In this document: positions 37,412 to 54,208 of the stretch, piece by piece
Layout: each line of letters begins with the position of its first letter
Position numbering within the stretch: the stretch's first letter is position 1
Assembly (NCBI GenBank): GCA_023053545.1
Contig: JAKZAN010000006.1
Span: 1,059,001-1,123,000 of the forward strand
Source: Lepidurus packardi
Taxonomy: Eukaryota > Arthropoda > Branchiopoda > Notostraca > Triopsidae
Direction: 5' to 3'
DNA length: 64,000 nt
Translations under genes and position numbers: made by a program
Notes under the pieces: generated by a model
Database searches by the model: none
Told to the model about the DNA's origin: nothing
Seen by the model: the letters and a program-made list of their open reading frames with translations, nothing else

Positions 37412-39728
37412 ATGGGCGACAGTAATTTTACTGTTGAAGACAGAGTTCAATGCGAAGACAATCGTGGAACAGTACGCTATGTAGGAGCACTCCCTTCTAC
37501 AACTGGCATTTGGCTAGGCGTAGATTGGGATAATCCTTCGAGAGGCAAACATTCCGGAATGCACCAAGGCCAGCAGTATTTCCAGACAAAACATCCAACG
37601 TCGGGAAGTTTTATGCGGTCCGCTAAAGCTGAGAAAGGCGTTTCGATTTGTCAAGCGCTGAAAAACAAATACGGAGATGTTCAAGAAAGTTCAGTGATAA
37701 TGGACAAGGAACTAAAGGAAGAAGTTAGGAGGGTTATGAAGGCTACTCTGCTAGAAATAATCGGCTTCGAAAAAATTGCTGAAAAGCAAAGGTATATCTA
37801 ATATTAGCTATAAAATTATTCGAAAGTGTTGTTTAATGTCCCATTCTAGTAACCTGAAGGAGATGTCGGAAGCCATTCTAAGTGATTGGCGCATAAATTC
37901 GCCAGGGCTACCTGGAGAATTGGCTGAAACATCTCCAAATATTAGGATCTTAGTTTTGTCTTGTAATCTGCTGAAAAATTGGGAAGACATAGCAAGACTA
38001 TGTGAGCAATTGCCTTGTCTTCAATCCCTCGATCTTAGGTACAATTTGTATAGTGCATATTCTGTATGGGTAATTTTACATTTTTATATAGGGACAACCG
38101 TCTGGAAACACCAGAGGCTCCGAAGAGTCTTTCGCATGCTTTTGCAACACTGAAAACTCTCATTCTGAGTTCGTGTGACTTGGACTGGCCTGCCCTTATC
38201 CATTGTGCAAAAATGTGGCCCCAAATCGAAAACCTCTTCGTAATGTCCAGACATGAAATGATGAACTGATTCGTGAACGATCCTCTCTAGGTTACGCATA
38301 ACCAAATTACGTTCCTCACTCCATTTACGGATGTCTTGCAGAACTTGCGTGTTCTGGATCTAAGTGACAACCGCATAGAAGACTGGTCGGAATTGAATCA
38401 CTTGGGAGAACTTGAACAGTAACTTGCTTCCTTTATAAATTATGTTTGCAAACCCTTCAAACTTTATTTGTTGCCTTAGTTTGGAAGAGTTATACTGTGC
38501 ACACGTGGGTTTGAGGAACGTGGACATTCCAGCCAACAAAAACTTATTTCCTTCCCTACGCGTTTTACGCCTACCACACAATCAGTTGTCCCAGTGGCGA
38601 AGCATTTCGGAGCTTAACAAGCTTCCAGTTCTGGAAAACTTGAGAATCACGAACAATGATGCTCTTCCTGCTAGTAATTGCGAGACTAGAAGTCAGCTTG
38701 TCGTTGCACGTCTAGCCAAACTGAAGGTAGACGTTGCCTTAGCTCCAGCAATCTTCCTGGAATGAGTATCGTTTTTCATACTAACGGGACTCATGGTTTC
38801 GGACAGATTTTAGATGGCCGGATTTGGTCTGCAGCAGAAAGACGCGGCGCACAGATTGATTACCTTAAAAAATACGGCAAAGAATATCTGCTTCTTCGTT
38901 CAGCATCAAATTATGCTGAGATGATTGTGTTCCTCGAAGAGCACCCTCGCTATATGGAACTTATTCAAAGTAAGAATAGCTTCATGTAGTAGACCTCTTG
39001 CTGCTATGAATTTTATCATCTCATCGGGAGGGTAAGAAAGCGGCAATCCTAGAGTTAGGGTCGCCGTTGATACCCCCTCCCAACAACAAAAGAATCTGGG
39101 TTAAGAACATCCAAGCATTGTAAGTTTAAAAATGCTCTGGCTACACTTGACTCCACAAGACTCGTCTAGTGTCAGATCTTGTTATTTTAGACATTCAGAG
39201 AGATACCAGCAGACTTGTATAATTAAGTGGTGTTTCATTCCTTTTTTTCTATCTAGAGTATGGTCCCCCTGAAGCAGGAGAGCTTCAAGCTAAACCGACT
39301 TCGTTAGCCAGCAATCTACTGAGTAAAACTACGCTTTTTCCTTGCATTGTGCAGAAAAACCCAGTTGTAGTGAAAAAGTGTATTAATACGATCTTCCTTA
39401 TCATAGATCTGACTTTGCGCTGTGGCTCGGAATCCACAATAAAACGACTTCCACGCTCCATGACCATCCAAAAACTGAAAGCCTTATTTATGCGAACTTT
39501 CCGTGTCGATGATACCAACTTGCGGCTCGTAGCTCTGAATGCTGAAGTAAGTCATTGTGCAGCGATTGACTAGATTCTTAACATGCACGCCGAGAGGTGT
39601 GTTCGCCTTAATAAAAAAAAGTTTCCTCCATCCTGTAGAATCCCGCTTTGCGTATTGAAATGGACAACGACTTGAAAGAATTGGACTTTTTCTCCTTATC
39701 ACCAGGCGACGTAATCGAGGCTCAATAG
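37412..39728 (+). CDS. TBCE: Tubulin-specific chaperone E (tubulin cofactor E)
   Basis: Cofactor of tubulin heterodimer assembly; binds alpha-tubulin and works with the other tubulin cofactors. Exons: 37412-37791, 37850-38038, 38092-38239, 38291-38418, 38480-38726, 38807-38969, 39257-39322, 39407-39546, 39639-39728. Total 1551 nt, 516 residues, against about 527 for human TBCE. Domain order is complete: an N-terminal CAP-Gly domain (residues about 1-75; VQCEDNRGTVRYVG, TGIWLGVDWD, GSFMRSAK), leucine-rich repeats in the middle (NIRILVLSCNLLKNW, LRVLDLSDNRIEDW, LRVLRLPHNQLSQW), the linker ERRGAQIDYLKKYGKEY, and a C-terminal ubiquitin-like domain (LPRSMTIQKLKALFMRTF, LRIEMDNDLKELDFFSL, PGDVIEAQ). 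The 84-nt segment 39323-39406 is in frame and without stops. I treat it as an intron because removing it restores alignment to the family. Confidence 0.93.
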
Positions 39729-40138
39729 GATCAGCAGTGGTGTCAACGGTAAGTGGAAATAACTTCCTAACAAACTTCCAGCCGCTCCTGCAAGAAAAGA
39801 CACAAAAAAGGGTTGTTAACGATGACGCCAGGTCCCCAAAAGCTCTCAAGGACTCTTGACTTCTTAATGCACTGGGCATGGCGCGTTAAGGAATATATTG
39901 CGCAGCAAGAAGAAAAATCTAAGTTTTAAGAGTGCACGGTCAGAGTTTTTTTCCTTGGCATAAGTTTTTCTCCCGGTGTAAAATGGTCGATACCATATTT
40001 AAGTCAGGTGCCTTGTGGTGCAAGCAAATTGGTGCAGAACTCGACTCTTTGAACTTCTTTTGATTCTTTCTTTCTTTAATAAAAAAGGAAGTTGGATTTG
40101 CTCTTAAAAACGTTCAAGAACGGTTCAAGATCCTATCT
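39729..40138. other. Convergent 3' region between TBCE and the Beat gene
   Basis: 410 bp holding the TBCE 3' UTR on the plus strand. AATAAA at 40078-40083 is a plausible TBCE poly(A) signal. The Beat 3' UTR runs in from the other side. Confidence 0.5.
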
Positions 40139-41479
40139 TTAATTTGTTCCCTGCTTGGAATAAAAGGGGGAAAATTCCTTTTCTGCACTGTTGGGGATCT
40201 TTTCGAGCGTTAATACTGTACCTTTGTATTGAGCTTGCGCCATCATTATAGGATTCTGCAGTGTCAGTTCGTTAACTTTCCAGTAAATGTCACTAATTCG
40301 GGCAATACATTTGACTTTCAGTTTACCACTTGGGTAATTGTAGTCGTTTAGACTCATGTGCAGGCCAAGTGTCGTTGTGAACGTGTCATCAGGATGCTGA
40401 AGTGGGGTATAACTGAGTAGGTACTCTTCGGGAGCCTGTTGGAAGCAGAAATTCGGTGTTATTGAAGTTTTATGCTAAAAAAAAAAGCCGACAACAGACG
40501 ACTTGAGTTTGAAGAGGAAAAGGGTTGTTGGCATAGGGGTGGGAAAAAAATTATCCAGCGACTAGCATACTTCGAGTCCGTTGATAAGCCAGGTCAGATT
40601 GACGGGAGGGTGAGATTTGCGCGATGTGCAATTTAGAATCAAGGGCCGATCCGGGTACAGCTTCTGATCCCCTTTGATGACGGGATCCTGCTGGGGCAAC
40701 ACTAAAACAGACGAAACGTTAGCACAACGACTGTAACATACAAGGGCACGGCAAAAAAAAAAGAGGAAAAAAGAAGTTAAGAGGTGAGCTCTTCCGAGGC
40801 AACACAGCAGAGCAAACAAAATACGGGTGTCAAAGAGCCAAAAAGTCCGGCCATTTGATCGAGAGTTTTACGATGATTCAGTTCCGTCCCCAATTCCTTT
40901 CTTGAATTCCCTCCTATAAACGCCCATGGACGACGCACTTACGCTTTTACCATACAAAACAAAGGGGCTATTTTGCCTTTTGAAATGGGATACAAAAGAA
41001 AATACGTACCAACTACTCTCATATGGTTGGACCGTGTATCGGAATTGAAACCGGGAGCCTCGCCGGCCACTTCACAACGCCAGTTGCCCGTGCTGGCGAA
41101 CGTTACGCCTACTAGCTTGAGATGTGTTGAATTGGATCCGCCCAACTATCTTTGGAAGTGACGCCCATATCCGAGTGATCATTTGTAAGATTCAAGAGTT
41201 CGAGTCGAGCAGAACAAGGAAATGGAAAAAGTAAAGTAAAGAAAGAAAATACAGCATGACATTAGCCCTCATGATTGTAAGGCCTGAAATGTTGTAGTGG
41301 CACAATACAATTCATCAAGCTCTATAGGACCCAGCCTTGTGCTTATATCTGGCGTTTTTTATGTTCGCATACACAGCTTCCGTCATCGACGAGAGAATAA
41401 GTGGCAACAATATAACAAGACATGAGAGAACGAGGGTTTGCTTTTATATTGGAATATTGCATCTTTTATGGATGGGCTA

Positions 41480-41519
<40 letters not shown>

Positions 41520-42248
41520 GATATACATACGTCAAGGGTAATGCCAGGAATGTCGAAGTTTCGTTTGGTGGGTGATTCCCTGGGTCGATAACGAAAGACT
41601 TCGCGCTCATTGCTGTACCAGCGACTCGTATACAATTGCTCGCTTTGTAAATTGTAGTGACAGACCAATGTCATATCCGAGCCACGGTTAACCACAGCGG
41701 GCACGTCCACCGATTCGATCTTTAACGGGGCTCCTATAAATCATGAAGACAAAGAAAAAGTTTTTCTAAACTAACAAACGAGAAGATTCTTTCGTTGGCC
41801 AACAGATTTATAGAGAAAGCTCTCTTGAAGCATGAGAACATTATTATTTCTTCGCTGGCCCTTTTCAGTGGCTCCCTTTTGCCATCTTTCAACCCTTGCC
41901 ACCATGACGCAATTAACTAGCCCATCGACACCCGAACCCCGATGGCAAAGGGAGGCTGAGAACTAAACAAATGGCGTGACGGATTTTTTTTTTTGTAAAT
42001 AGGGCGGGGAGGGGGACAATGAAGAGCCCAGGAGCTATATCTATCACTGACTCAATTATCTAGCACTAACCCTTCCATGGTTGGGAAATCTTTTTTGTTT
42101 TTTAATATCTCATTTTTCCTCCCAGTCAGTAAAGGAACGAAGGATCAATATAAAATGCCAACAAGGCAATAGGTCAGTGAGTTTAAAGATTATTGGATTC
42201 ACCTTCTCTCACCATCACCAAGCCCGTAAAGATCACTAAGCAATACAT
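40139..42248 (-). CDS. Beaten-path (Beat) family immunoglobulin protein
   Basis: Secreted or membrane-anchored neuronal Ig protein; in Drosophila, Beat proteins bind Side-family partners during axon guidance and synapse matching. Exons on the minus strand: 42248-42203, 41733-41531, 41145-41010, 40701-40571, 40435-40139. Total 813 nt, 270 residues. The first exon supplies a short hydrophobic leader (MYCLVIFTGLVMVREG) and matches phase; it is the least certain exon. The V-type Ig domain follows: VDVPAVVNRGSDMTLVCHYN, LYTSRWYSNEREVFRYRPRE, FDIPGITLD, then STGNWRCEVAGEAPGF, which carries the second cysteine. The next domain has LILNCTSRKSHPPVNLTWLI and LKVKCIARISDIYWKVNE, typical of Beat. The frame runs past an AAAG|GTACAG donor to a stop at 40139, so a longer spliced C-terminus is possible. 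A 36-base T run lies in the 41146-41530 intron. TBCE is tail-to-tail with this gene. Confidence 0.85.
41483..41518. repeat. 36-base poly(T) tract in a Beat intron
   Basis: Uninterrupted T run on the plus strand (poly(A) in the direction of the Beat transcript), beginning about 12 bases after the splice donor at 41530. Its length is likely variable and error-prone in assembly. Confidence 0.95.
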
Positions 42249-44991
42249 GACACGTGAAGCACAATTAAGTGTTCGTCACGACACCAATCAGCTCAAAATT
42301 GAGTTATTTCCTGTCGAAGGCAGATGCCAACCGAGACGTGTATGATCCACCGATGAAAGTGTTCTAACTCAGATAATGTAGTCCATTCAAGAATAAAGCC
42401 TACGCTAGCGACGGGTCCTCGCCCGACTTTCACGTTCGACTCAACTCACCAGACGCAGGATAGCGAGAGATCGAGACCCGAAGCTCCCAATTCCCTATTC
42501 TCGACTGATAGAGGGAGAGAGGAAGATTTACCCCGAGTATCGAAGCGGGGAAGGAAGCTGCTCCCTTGTGCCATGCTAACCCATCTTTCCCTCCGTGCGT
42601 GAAACGGGGAAGAGCGTGCGTGAGGAAGGTTTATGTTTTAAACGGATATCTCGGAGATGTATAAATAATGCGGTAGACACTGTAAACGAAGGAGCAAGGC
42701 GCCTGGTGTTGTTCTTAAAAGAATCTAACCCCCTGTGCCGGGTTTTAAAAATCCATAGCCTTCCATAACAAACAAACGGCAGAGTTTTGGGGCAGATGTA
42801 CAGTGCCCGGTCATCACACTTGCATCTTGTCTATGCCTTAGCGAATCTCCCTGTTTTGTCTTGTGTCCCATGTCTCTTTTTTTTCCCCGGGGCAGCGCAA
42901 CTCTTTTCCGGAAAGTTTTTCATAGCCAAATTAAGATCCCGGTCTCGGATAACAAAATAAAAAATGTTTTCTTTTACAAGATAGTGTACCGAACAACTTG
43001 GAGAGCAGGGAAGAGGGTTTTCAGAAAACTTGAAACTTCCTTTTCTGTAGGCTTTACTTGTGGGGCTCACAAACGAGCTACAGCAAGGCAAGCAAAAGCT
43101 TTTGTTCTTTTTCTTCGTTACCCAAAGTTACCCATTGGTGGGGGATGTAATTGCGTGGAAGAAGTTAATGAGCGTGGTAATAGGCAGGAGCGAAGTCAGT
43201 CGCAGAAGTCGCGAAGTTCGCTTTGCACAATTTTTCTTTGAAAATTATGGTTTGTATGTTCATGAACTTTTTGTTCAGGATCCCAAGAAAAAAAGTTTGG
43301 GGGGGGAGGGCAGGAGATACGGAAGAAAAACGTTTTAGAAAAGAAAGGTTTGCTGTTTTTGCCTGTGCGGACCTAGAAGAAAGGGTCGCCATATCGTGTG
43401 TTGTGCTATCTAACGTCCGAAAGATTTTAGCATTTTTTTTTATTTTTGTTTGGCGCACCCAGGAGATTGACAGCAAGGCCTGTTTTCCGCATCTTCGGTA
43501 TTCTTTTCGCCGACGTTTGCAAGAGTGTCAACAAAAAAGTGCTGTGCTGAGTAAAGCATTGTTGCTATGGTGCCGTAGTTATACTAAATCTGTGTGACAT
43601 GGGTAGACTGCTGGTTTGGCGCTCTTTTTAGTCACTCAGGAGTAAATACTTCAAAGATACGTCTGGGCCTAAGCTATATCGCGAGGCAGTAAGAGGGTTT
43701 ATTTTTCTTCGCATTTTTGCTCTATTTCCTGGACAACGTAGTGCTCTACGAAAAGGTCAGTGATGCAGCCCTCAAGATTTAGCTCTTATAGCATCTCTCT
43801 CCTCTCTCTGACCCTCTCTCTTTCTGTTATTAAAGCCACACACACATAGAGATAAGACAGGGAAATTACGAGAAAAACCATTACCCAAACTTTGTTCCAC
43901 GTCTGGGTTGCATGGGGGGCTCTAACTTGTTGAAAAGTGAATTTACAAACAGGATTGCATTCTTATTTATGTTAGGGAATTGACCCCTGTATAAGTAAAC
44001 ACATACATAGCCGCGTTGAAAGGATTTCGAATCCGTGTGTGGCAAGGATGTTTTCTCTGAACATGCAAAGATACATAATGATTGCGAGTAAACTACCCAA
44101 AACTCTCCACGACGATATTGTGTTTTCATTTTACATCGGAGTTGGCAACTAAGTTTGATGCCACGCCTGAAAAAAAGTAGATGTTGCATTTATCTGCGTG
44201 TTAAAATTTATCTGCGTGTTAAAATTTGTGTTAAAATTTGTGTGCGTGTTAAAATTTATTTTGAACAGAGGAATTCTAGCGTTTCGCTCCTTGAGGATTA
44301 CGAAAAGACGTCACGAGTAATAAAAAGATAAATATATTCGTAAACTCACTGTTGTTCGGAGACAAAGTGACGTCATTTCAAGTGTCGAATGGATGCAATT
44401 AAGCATCTGTGTATGAACACATGCATTCTCTTTTTTTTTTTTAAAAAAAAAAAGCAATAAAGGTTATTGACGGTATTCCAGAAGGGGGCGGGGGGGGGAG
44501 AACTTGACGAGTTGTGCAACGTGTTAGATACGTACTCTATATGTTATGACAAGCTGTTCTATTTCCTGTTATGATTCCGTATCAGAGACCCAGAAATTGT
44601 TGCTAGTTTTGGTCTATACTACTGCTCTTGCTGTAGCATTTTCTCCTGAACTAAGTTAGCTTGACATCTACTTTTTTTTAGAATTGGTAGCACTGTTGCT
44701 TTGGATGCAAGGGCCAGAGTTGCTCGTCGCCTTCCTGTCACTGTTTCTCAACTAGTTATATTAATGTTGAATATCACAGTCTCGGGAAGCTTAGTTGTAA
44801 GCACAGTACACAACAGCAGTTGTTGCATTTGCCACACATTTCCAGTGCCGTTCATACTGTTGTCACTCATTGTGTTTATAATTGGTTGAAAAGGATCAAC
44901 ATAGCGAGAGAGTGAGAGACAGAGAGAGAATAGCGTCTTTACAGGCGAGAAACTGGTGATAGCTACGTACTGTACAAGGAAACAATGTAAA
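42249..44991. other. Intergenic stretch upstream of the Beat gene
   Basis: No supported gene. Frames of 90-125 codons around 42.8-43.6 kb on both strands overlap each other, contain low-complexity sequence and resemble no family. Holds the Beat promoter region, a TTAAAATTT repeat cluster (44190-44260) and a T12A12 palindrome (44431-44454). Confidence 0.5.
44190..44260. repeat. Short imperfect repeat of GCGTGTTAAAATTT
   Basis: Four copies of GTGTTAAAATTT with variable spacers (TATCTGC, or GTGTGC-like). Simple local repeat of no evident function. Confidence 0.8.
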
Positions 44992-45629
44992 ATGGCTCAT
45001 GAGGAGGAAGCTGGGAACTTGATTGCAGGCCGAAAACTGTCTTTTCCGTACGGATCTGTAAGTTTTCTTCTTTTTGGCTTTTTGTTTACTTGGTGCCATA
45101 CCAGTTCTTCCAAATAGAACCAACAAAGCCTGGGAAAGAGCACAAATGGGACCTATTGATTGTCTCGGTCATTTTGTGTCTTTTACTGGGCTTTGTGTGT
45201 TTTAGTCCTTTGCTAGTTGAAAGAATGCCACTTACAAATATACTGTACTATTAGGATTGAATGTCAGGCCAAACGTCGGGTTCGTTATTTATTTTGTGTA
45301 TTTATGCACAGATTCTACAGAAACAAAAGAAGGAAGAGCCAACGGAGAGTGAAGATGAACAGCTACCACTTGAAGAATTGCTCGAGTTACAGCGGGATTC
45401 GGCTAATGGACCACGCACTTGTTCGTGTTGCACCGTTTCTATAGCTTGCAGTCATTCGGACATAGTCGTGTCGTGCGAAGCATGTGCGGGGCGTGATGCC
45501 AAGCATGTGTTAAATAAGTGCGACACTAGTTGGGAGCCTGTCAAATGTATATCGTTCGTGACAGCGCTAGGATTGCTATTGTGTTGGACGTTCGTCTACA
45601 CGCTCCTTGATTACTGGGATATAATCTAA
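44992..45629 (+). CDS. Tentative small cysteine-containing two-pass membrane protein
   Basis: I do not recognise this protein. Proposed exons: 44992-45057 (ATG; MAHEEEAGNLIAGRKLSF, donor TCT|GTAAGT), 45105-about 45215, then from the acceptor before ATTCTACAG at about 45312 to the stop at 45629. Exon 2 carries a hydrophobic segment, WDLLIVSVILCLLLGFVCF. Exon 3 has an acidic linker (KKEEPTESEDEQLPLEELL), a cysteine cluster (CSCC, then CSHSDIVVSCEACAG) and a C-terminal hydrophobic segment, ISFVTALGLLLCWTFVYTLL. The exon 1-2 junction is in phase and convincing. The exon 2 donor is not: the phase-0 candidate CTA|GTTGAA is poor. The final exon could also belong to a different upstream exon. It ends 161 bp before, and convergent with, the TMC gene. 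Confidence 0.4.
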
Positions 45630-45790
45630 CCCGCCCTCGTTCTTAGCTCTTCTTGTCTTGTTGTAATGCCATTGACAATAGAGTGTATTACTTCCAAAAG
45701 CAACGGCGGCTGTCTGACAAGAAATGGAGCCAGAATTACCCGAAGCCTCTAATGAATTTTGAGAAAAAATGGCCGGCAAAGGTAGCAAAT

Positions 45791-52705
<6,915 letters not shown>

Positions 52706-53489
52706 GCCCACTACGGAATGTAATAACCGTTATAGAAACTTAGAAGCAAACGCAACCAGAATTAGGCTATAACCATCACACACGGACGTAGCTCTAGCTC
52801 CTGACTGATGGGAATGTGAAGCTACCCTTGCGTTCTTGATGGTTCGGGGGCCTTTTCTTGATTATGATGAAGTGTGTGCTAAAGGTGGGAAGATAAACGA
52901 TGGATTTCCAGGGCGTGGTCGCTGAAGCTGCTTATTTGCTACTTCTGATCATAACCGTAGTCATGGGAAGTGTTATGGCCGTGTAAATGTAGCAGTTTGA
53001 CCGACTAAAAAGATGGAAGACTTGAGCTTTGCCAACCCGGGGCTAAACTAAATAGCATCCCATCCGTATCCCGCTTCGAACTTTCTGTTCTTCAAACTTC
53101 TTGAGTCTCCCAGTTCAGAGTTGGTACAACGACTTGCTTGATAACCTTGATGAAAACCAATACGTCTAACGTCTAGTTTCTTTTCTTTTTCCTTTCTCTG
53201 TTTTAGGGCTTAGCTTTGCATGACAATATCATCTTAGCGCAATTTGATTCCAGTCCCCTTTTAATGTGTACTGATTAAGTCTAGGGCGAGGCGGGTTACT
53301 GGAAGAATGGGTGTGGTATCTTTAAAGCCATCTCCACAAGTCATGAGAACGAGTTGTGCTGTAAATTGCTATTTATGAATGTGTCCAACTTGGGTTAACA
53401 AGAGCATAATAAATCTTCCGAGTAATAGAATTAAGTTTCTAATGTTCACGTATTTTATACGGAACTACTGTTTTACTGAGTATCGGTAG

Positions 53490-53607
53490 ATTAAATATTA
53501 CTATGTAATACCAGAAGAACTTATCGGATAAGTGAATATCTAGCGTTGATTAAATATTACTATGTAATACCAGAAGAACTTATCGGATAAGTGAATATCT
53601 AGCGTTG
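53490..53607. repeat. 59-bp direct tandem duplication (two copies)
   Basis: Copies at 53490-53548 and 53549-53607 read identically, from ATTAAATATTACTATG to ATCTAGCGTTG. Confidence 0.95.
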
Positions 53608-53886
53608 TCATTTATTTTCCGAAAAAGAAAACATACGGTATATCCCTTGAAAGGTTTATGGGCGAATACGGCAGTCCATTACCTTTATGCGGTCGGCTAA
53701 TATTTAGTTGGCAGTAACAAGTTTTAGCTGGTCCTACTACATAAAAGCTGCATAACAATATCGTAAGTAAGGTTGTAAGTTATAATGTAAGGTAGCAATA
53801 TACTCCTGATGCTTTCATTCTTACGAGCATTATTTTCCTTAAATAAATTCGCTTCGCATCCTGAATACCGGCTATTTAGGTTCTAA

Positions 53887-53900
53887 CACTAGATGGCGTC
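53887..53900 (+). promoter_or_regulatory. CTCF-like motif in the left arm of the inverted repeat
   Basis: CACTAGATGGCGTC matches the core of the animal CTCF consensus (CCASYAGRKGGC) from CA-C onward. Binding is not shown by sequence alone. Confidence 0.35.
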
Positions 53901-54194
53901 TCTTGGACTTTCGTATTTAAAATGCGACGTTCGTGAGTTCGGTTGGTCGGAGAAAAAATCCTTTTTTGCAAGTAAGTATATTGATTTCATTTCTTATTTG
54001 TCCAAGACACGAGAGTGGCTGTACGCAGTATGTCTTGGTTTGCCTATAATATCTAATAATGTAATATATCTTATAATATATAATTAATTATTATATGTTA
54101 TAGGCAAAACCAAGGCATAATACTTGCAAAAAAGCTTTTATTTTCCGACCAACCGAACTCACGAACATCGCATTTTAAATACGAAAGTCCGAGA

Positions 54195-54208
54195 GACGCC
54201 ATCTAGTG
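54195..54208 (-). promoter_or_regulatory. CTCF-like motif in the right arm of the inverted repeat
   Basis: Exact reverse-strand copy of the left-arm motif, so the two point towards each other about 300 bp apart. Confidence 0.35.

Noticed and set aside
42831..43597. Overlapping frames on both strands upstream of the Beat gene
   Set aside because: Mutually overlapping, low complexity, no family resemblance and no in-phase splice sites to Beat exons.
44015..44040. TTCGAATCC resembling a tRNA B box
   Set aside because: Flanking bases do not form a T-stem and no A box or cloverleaf was found upstream.
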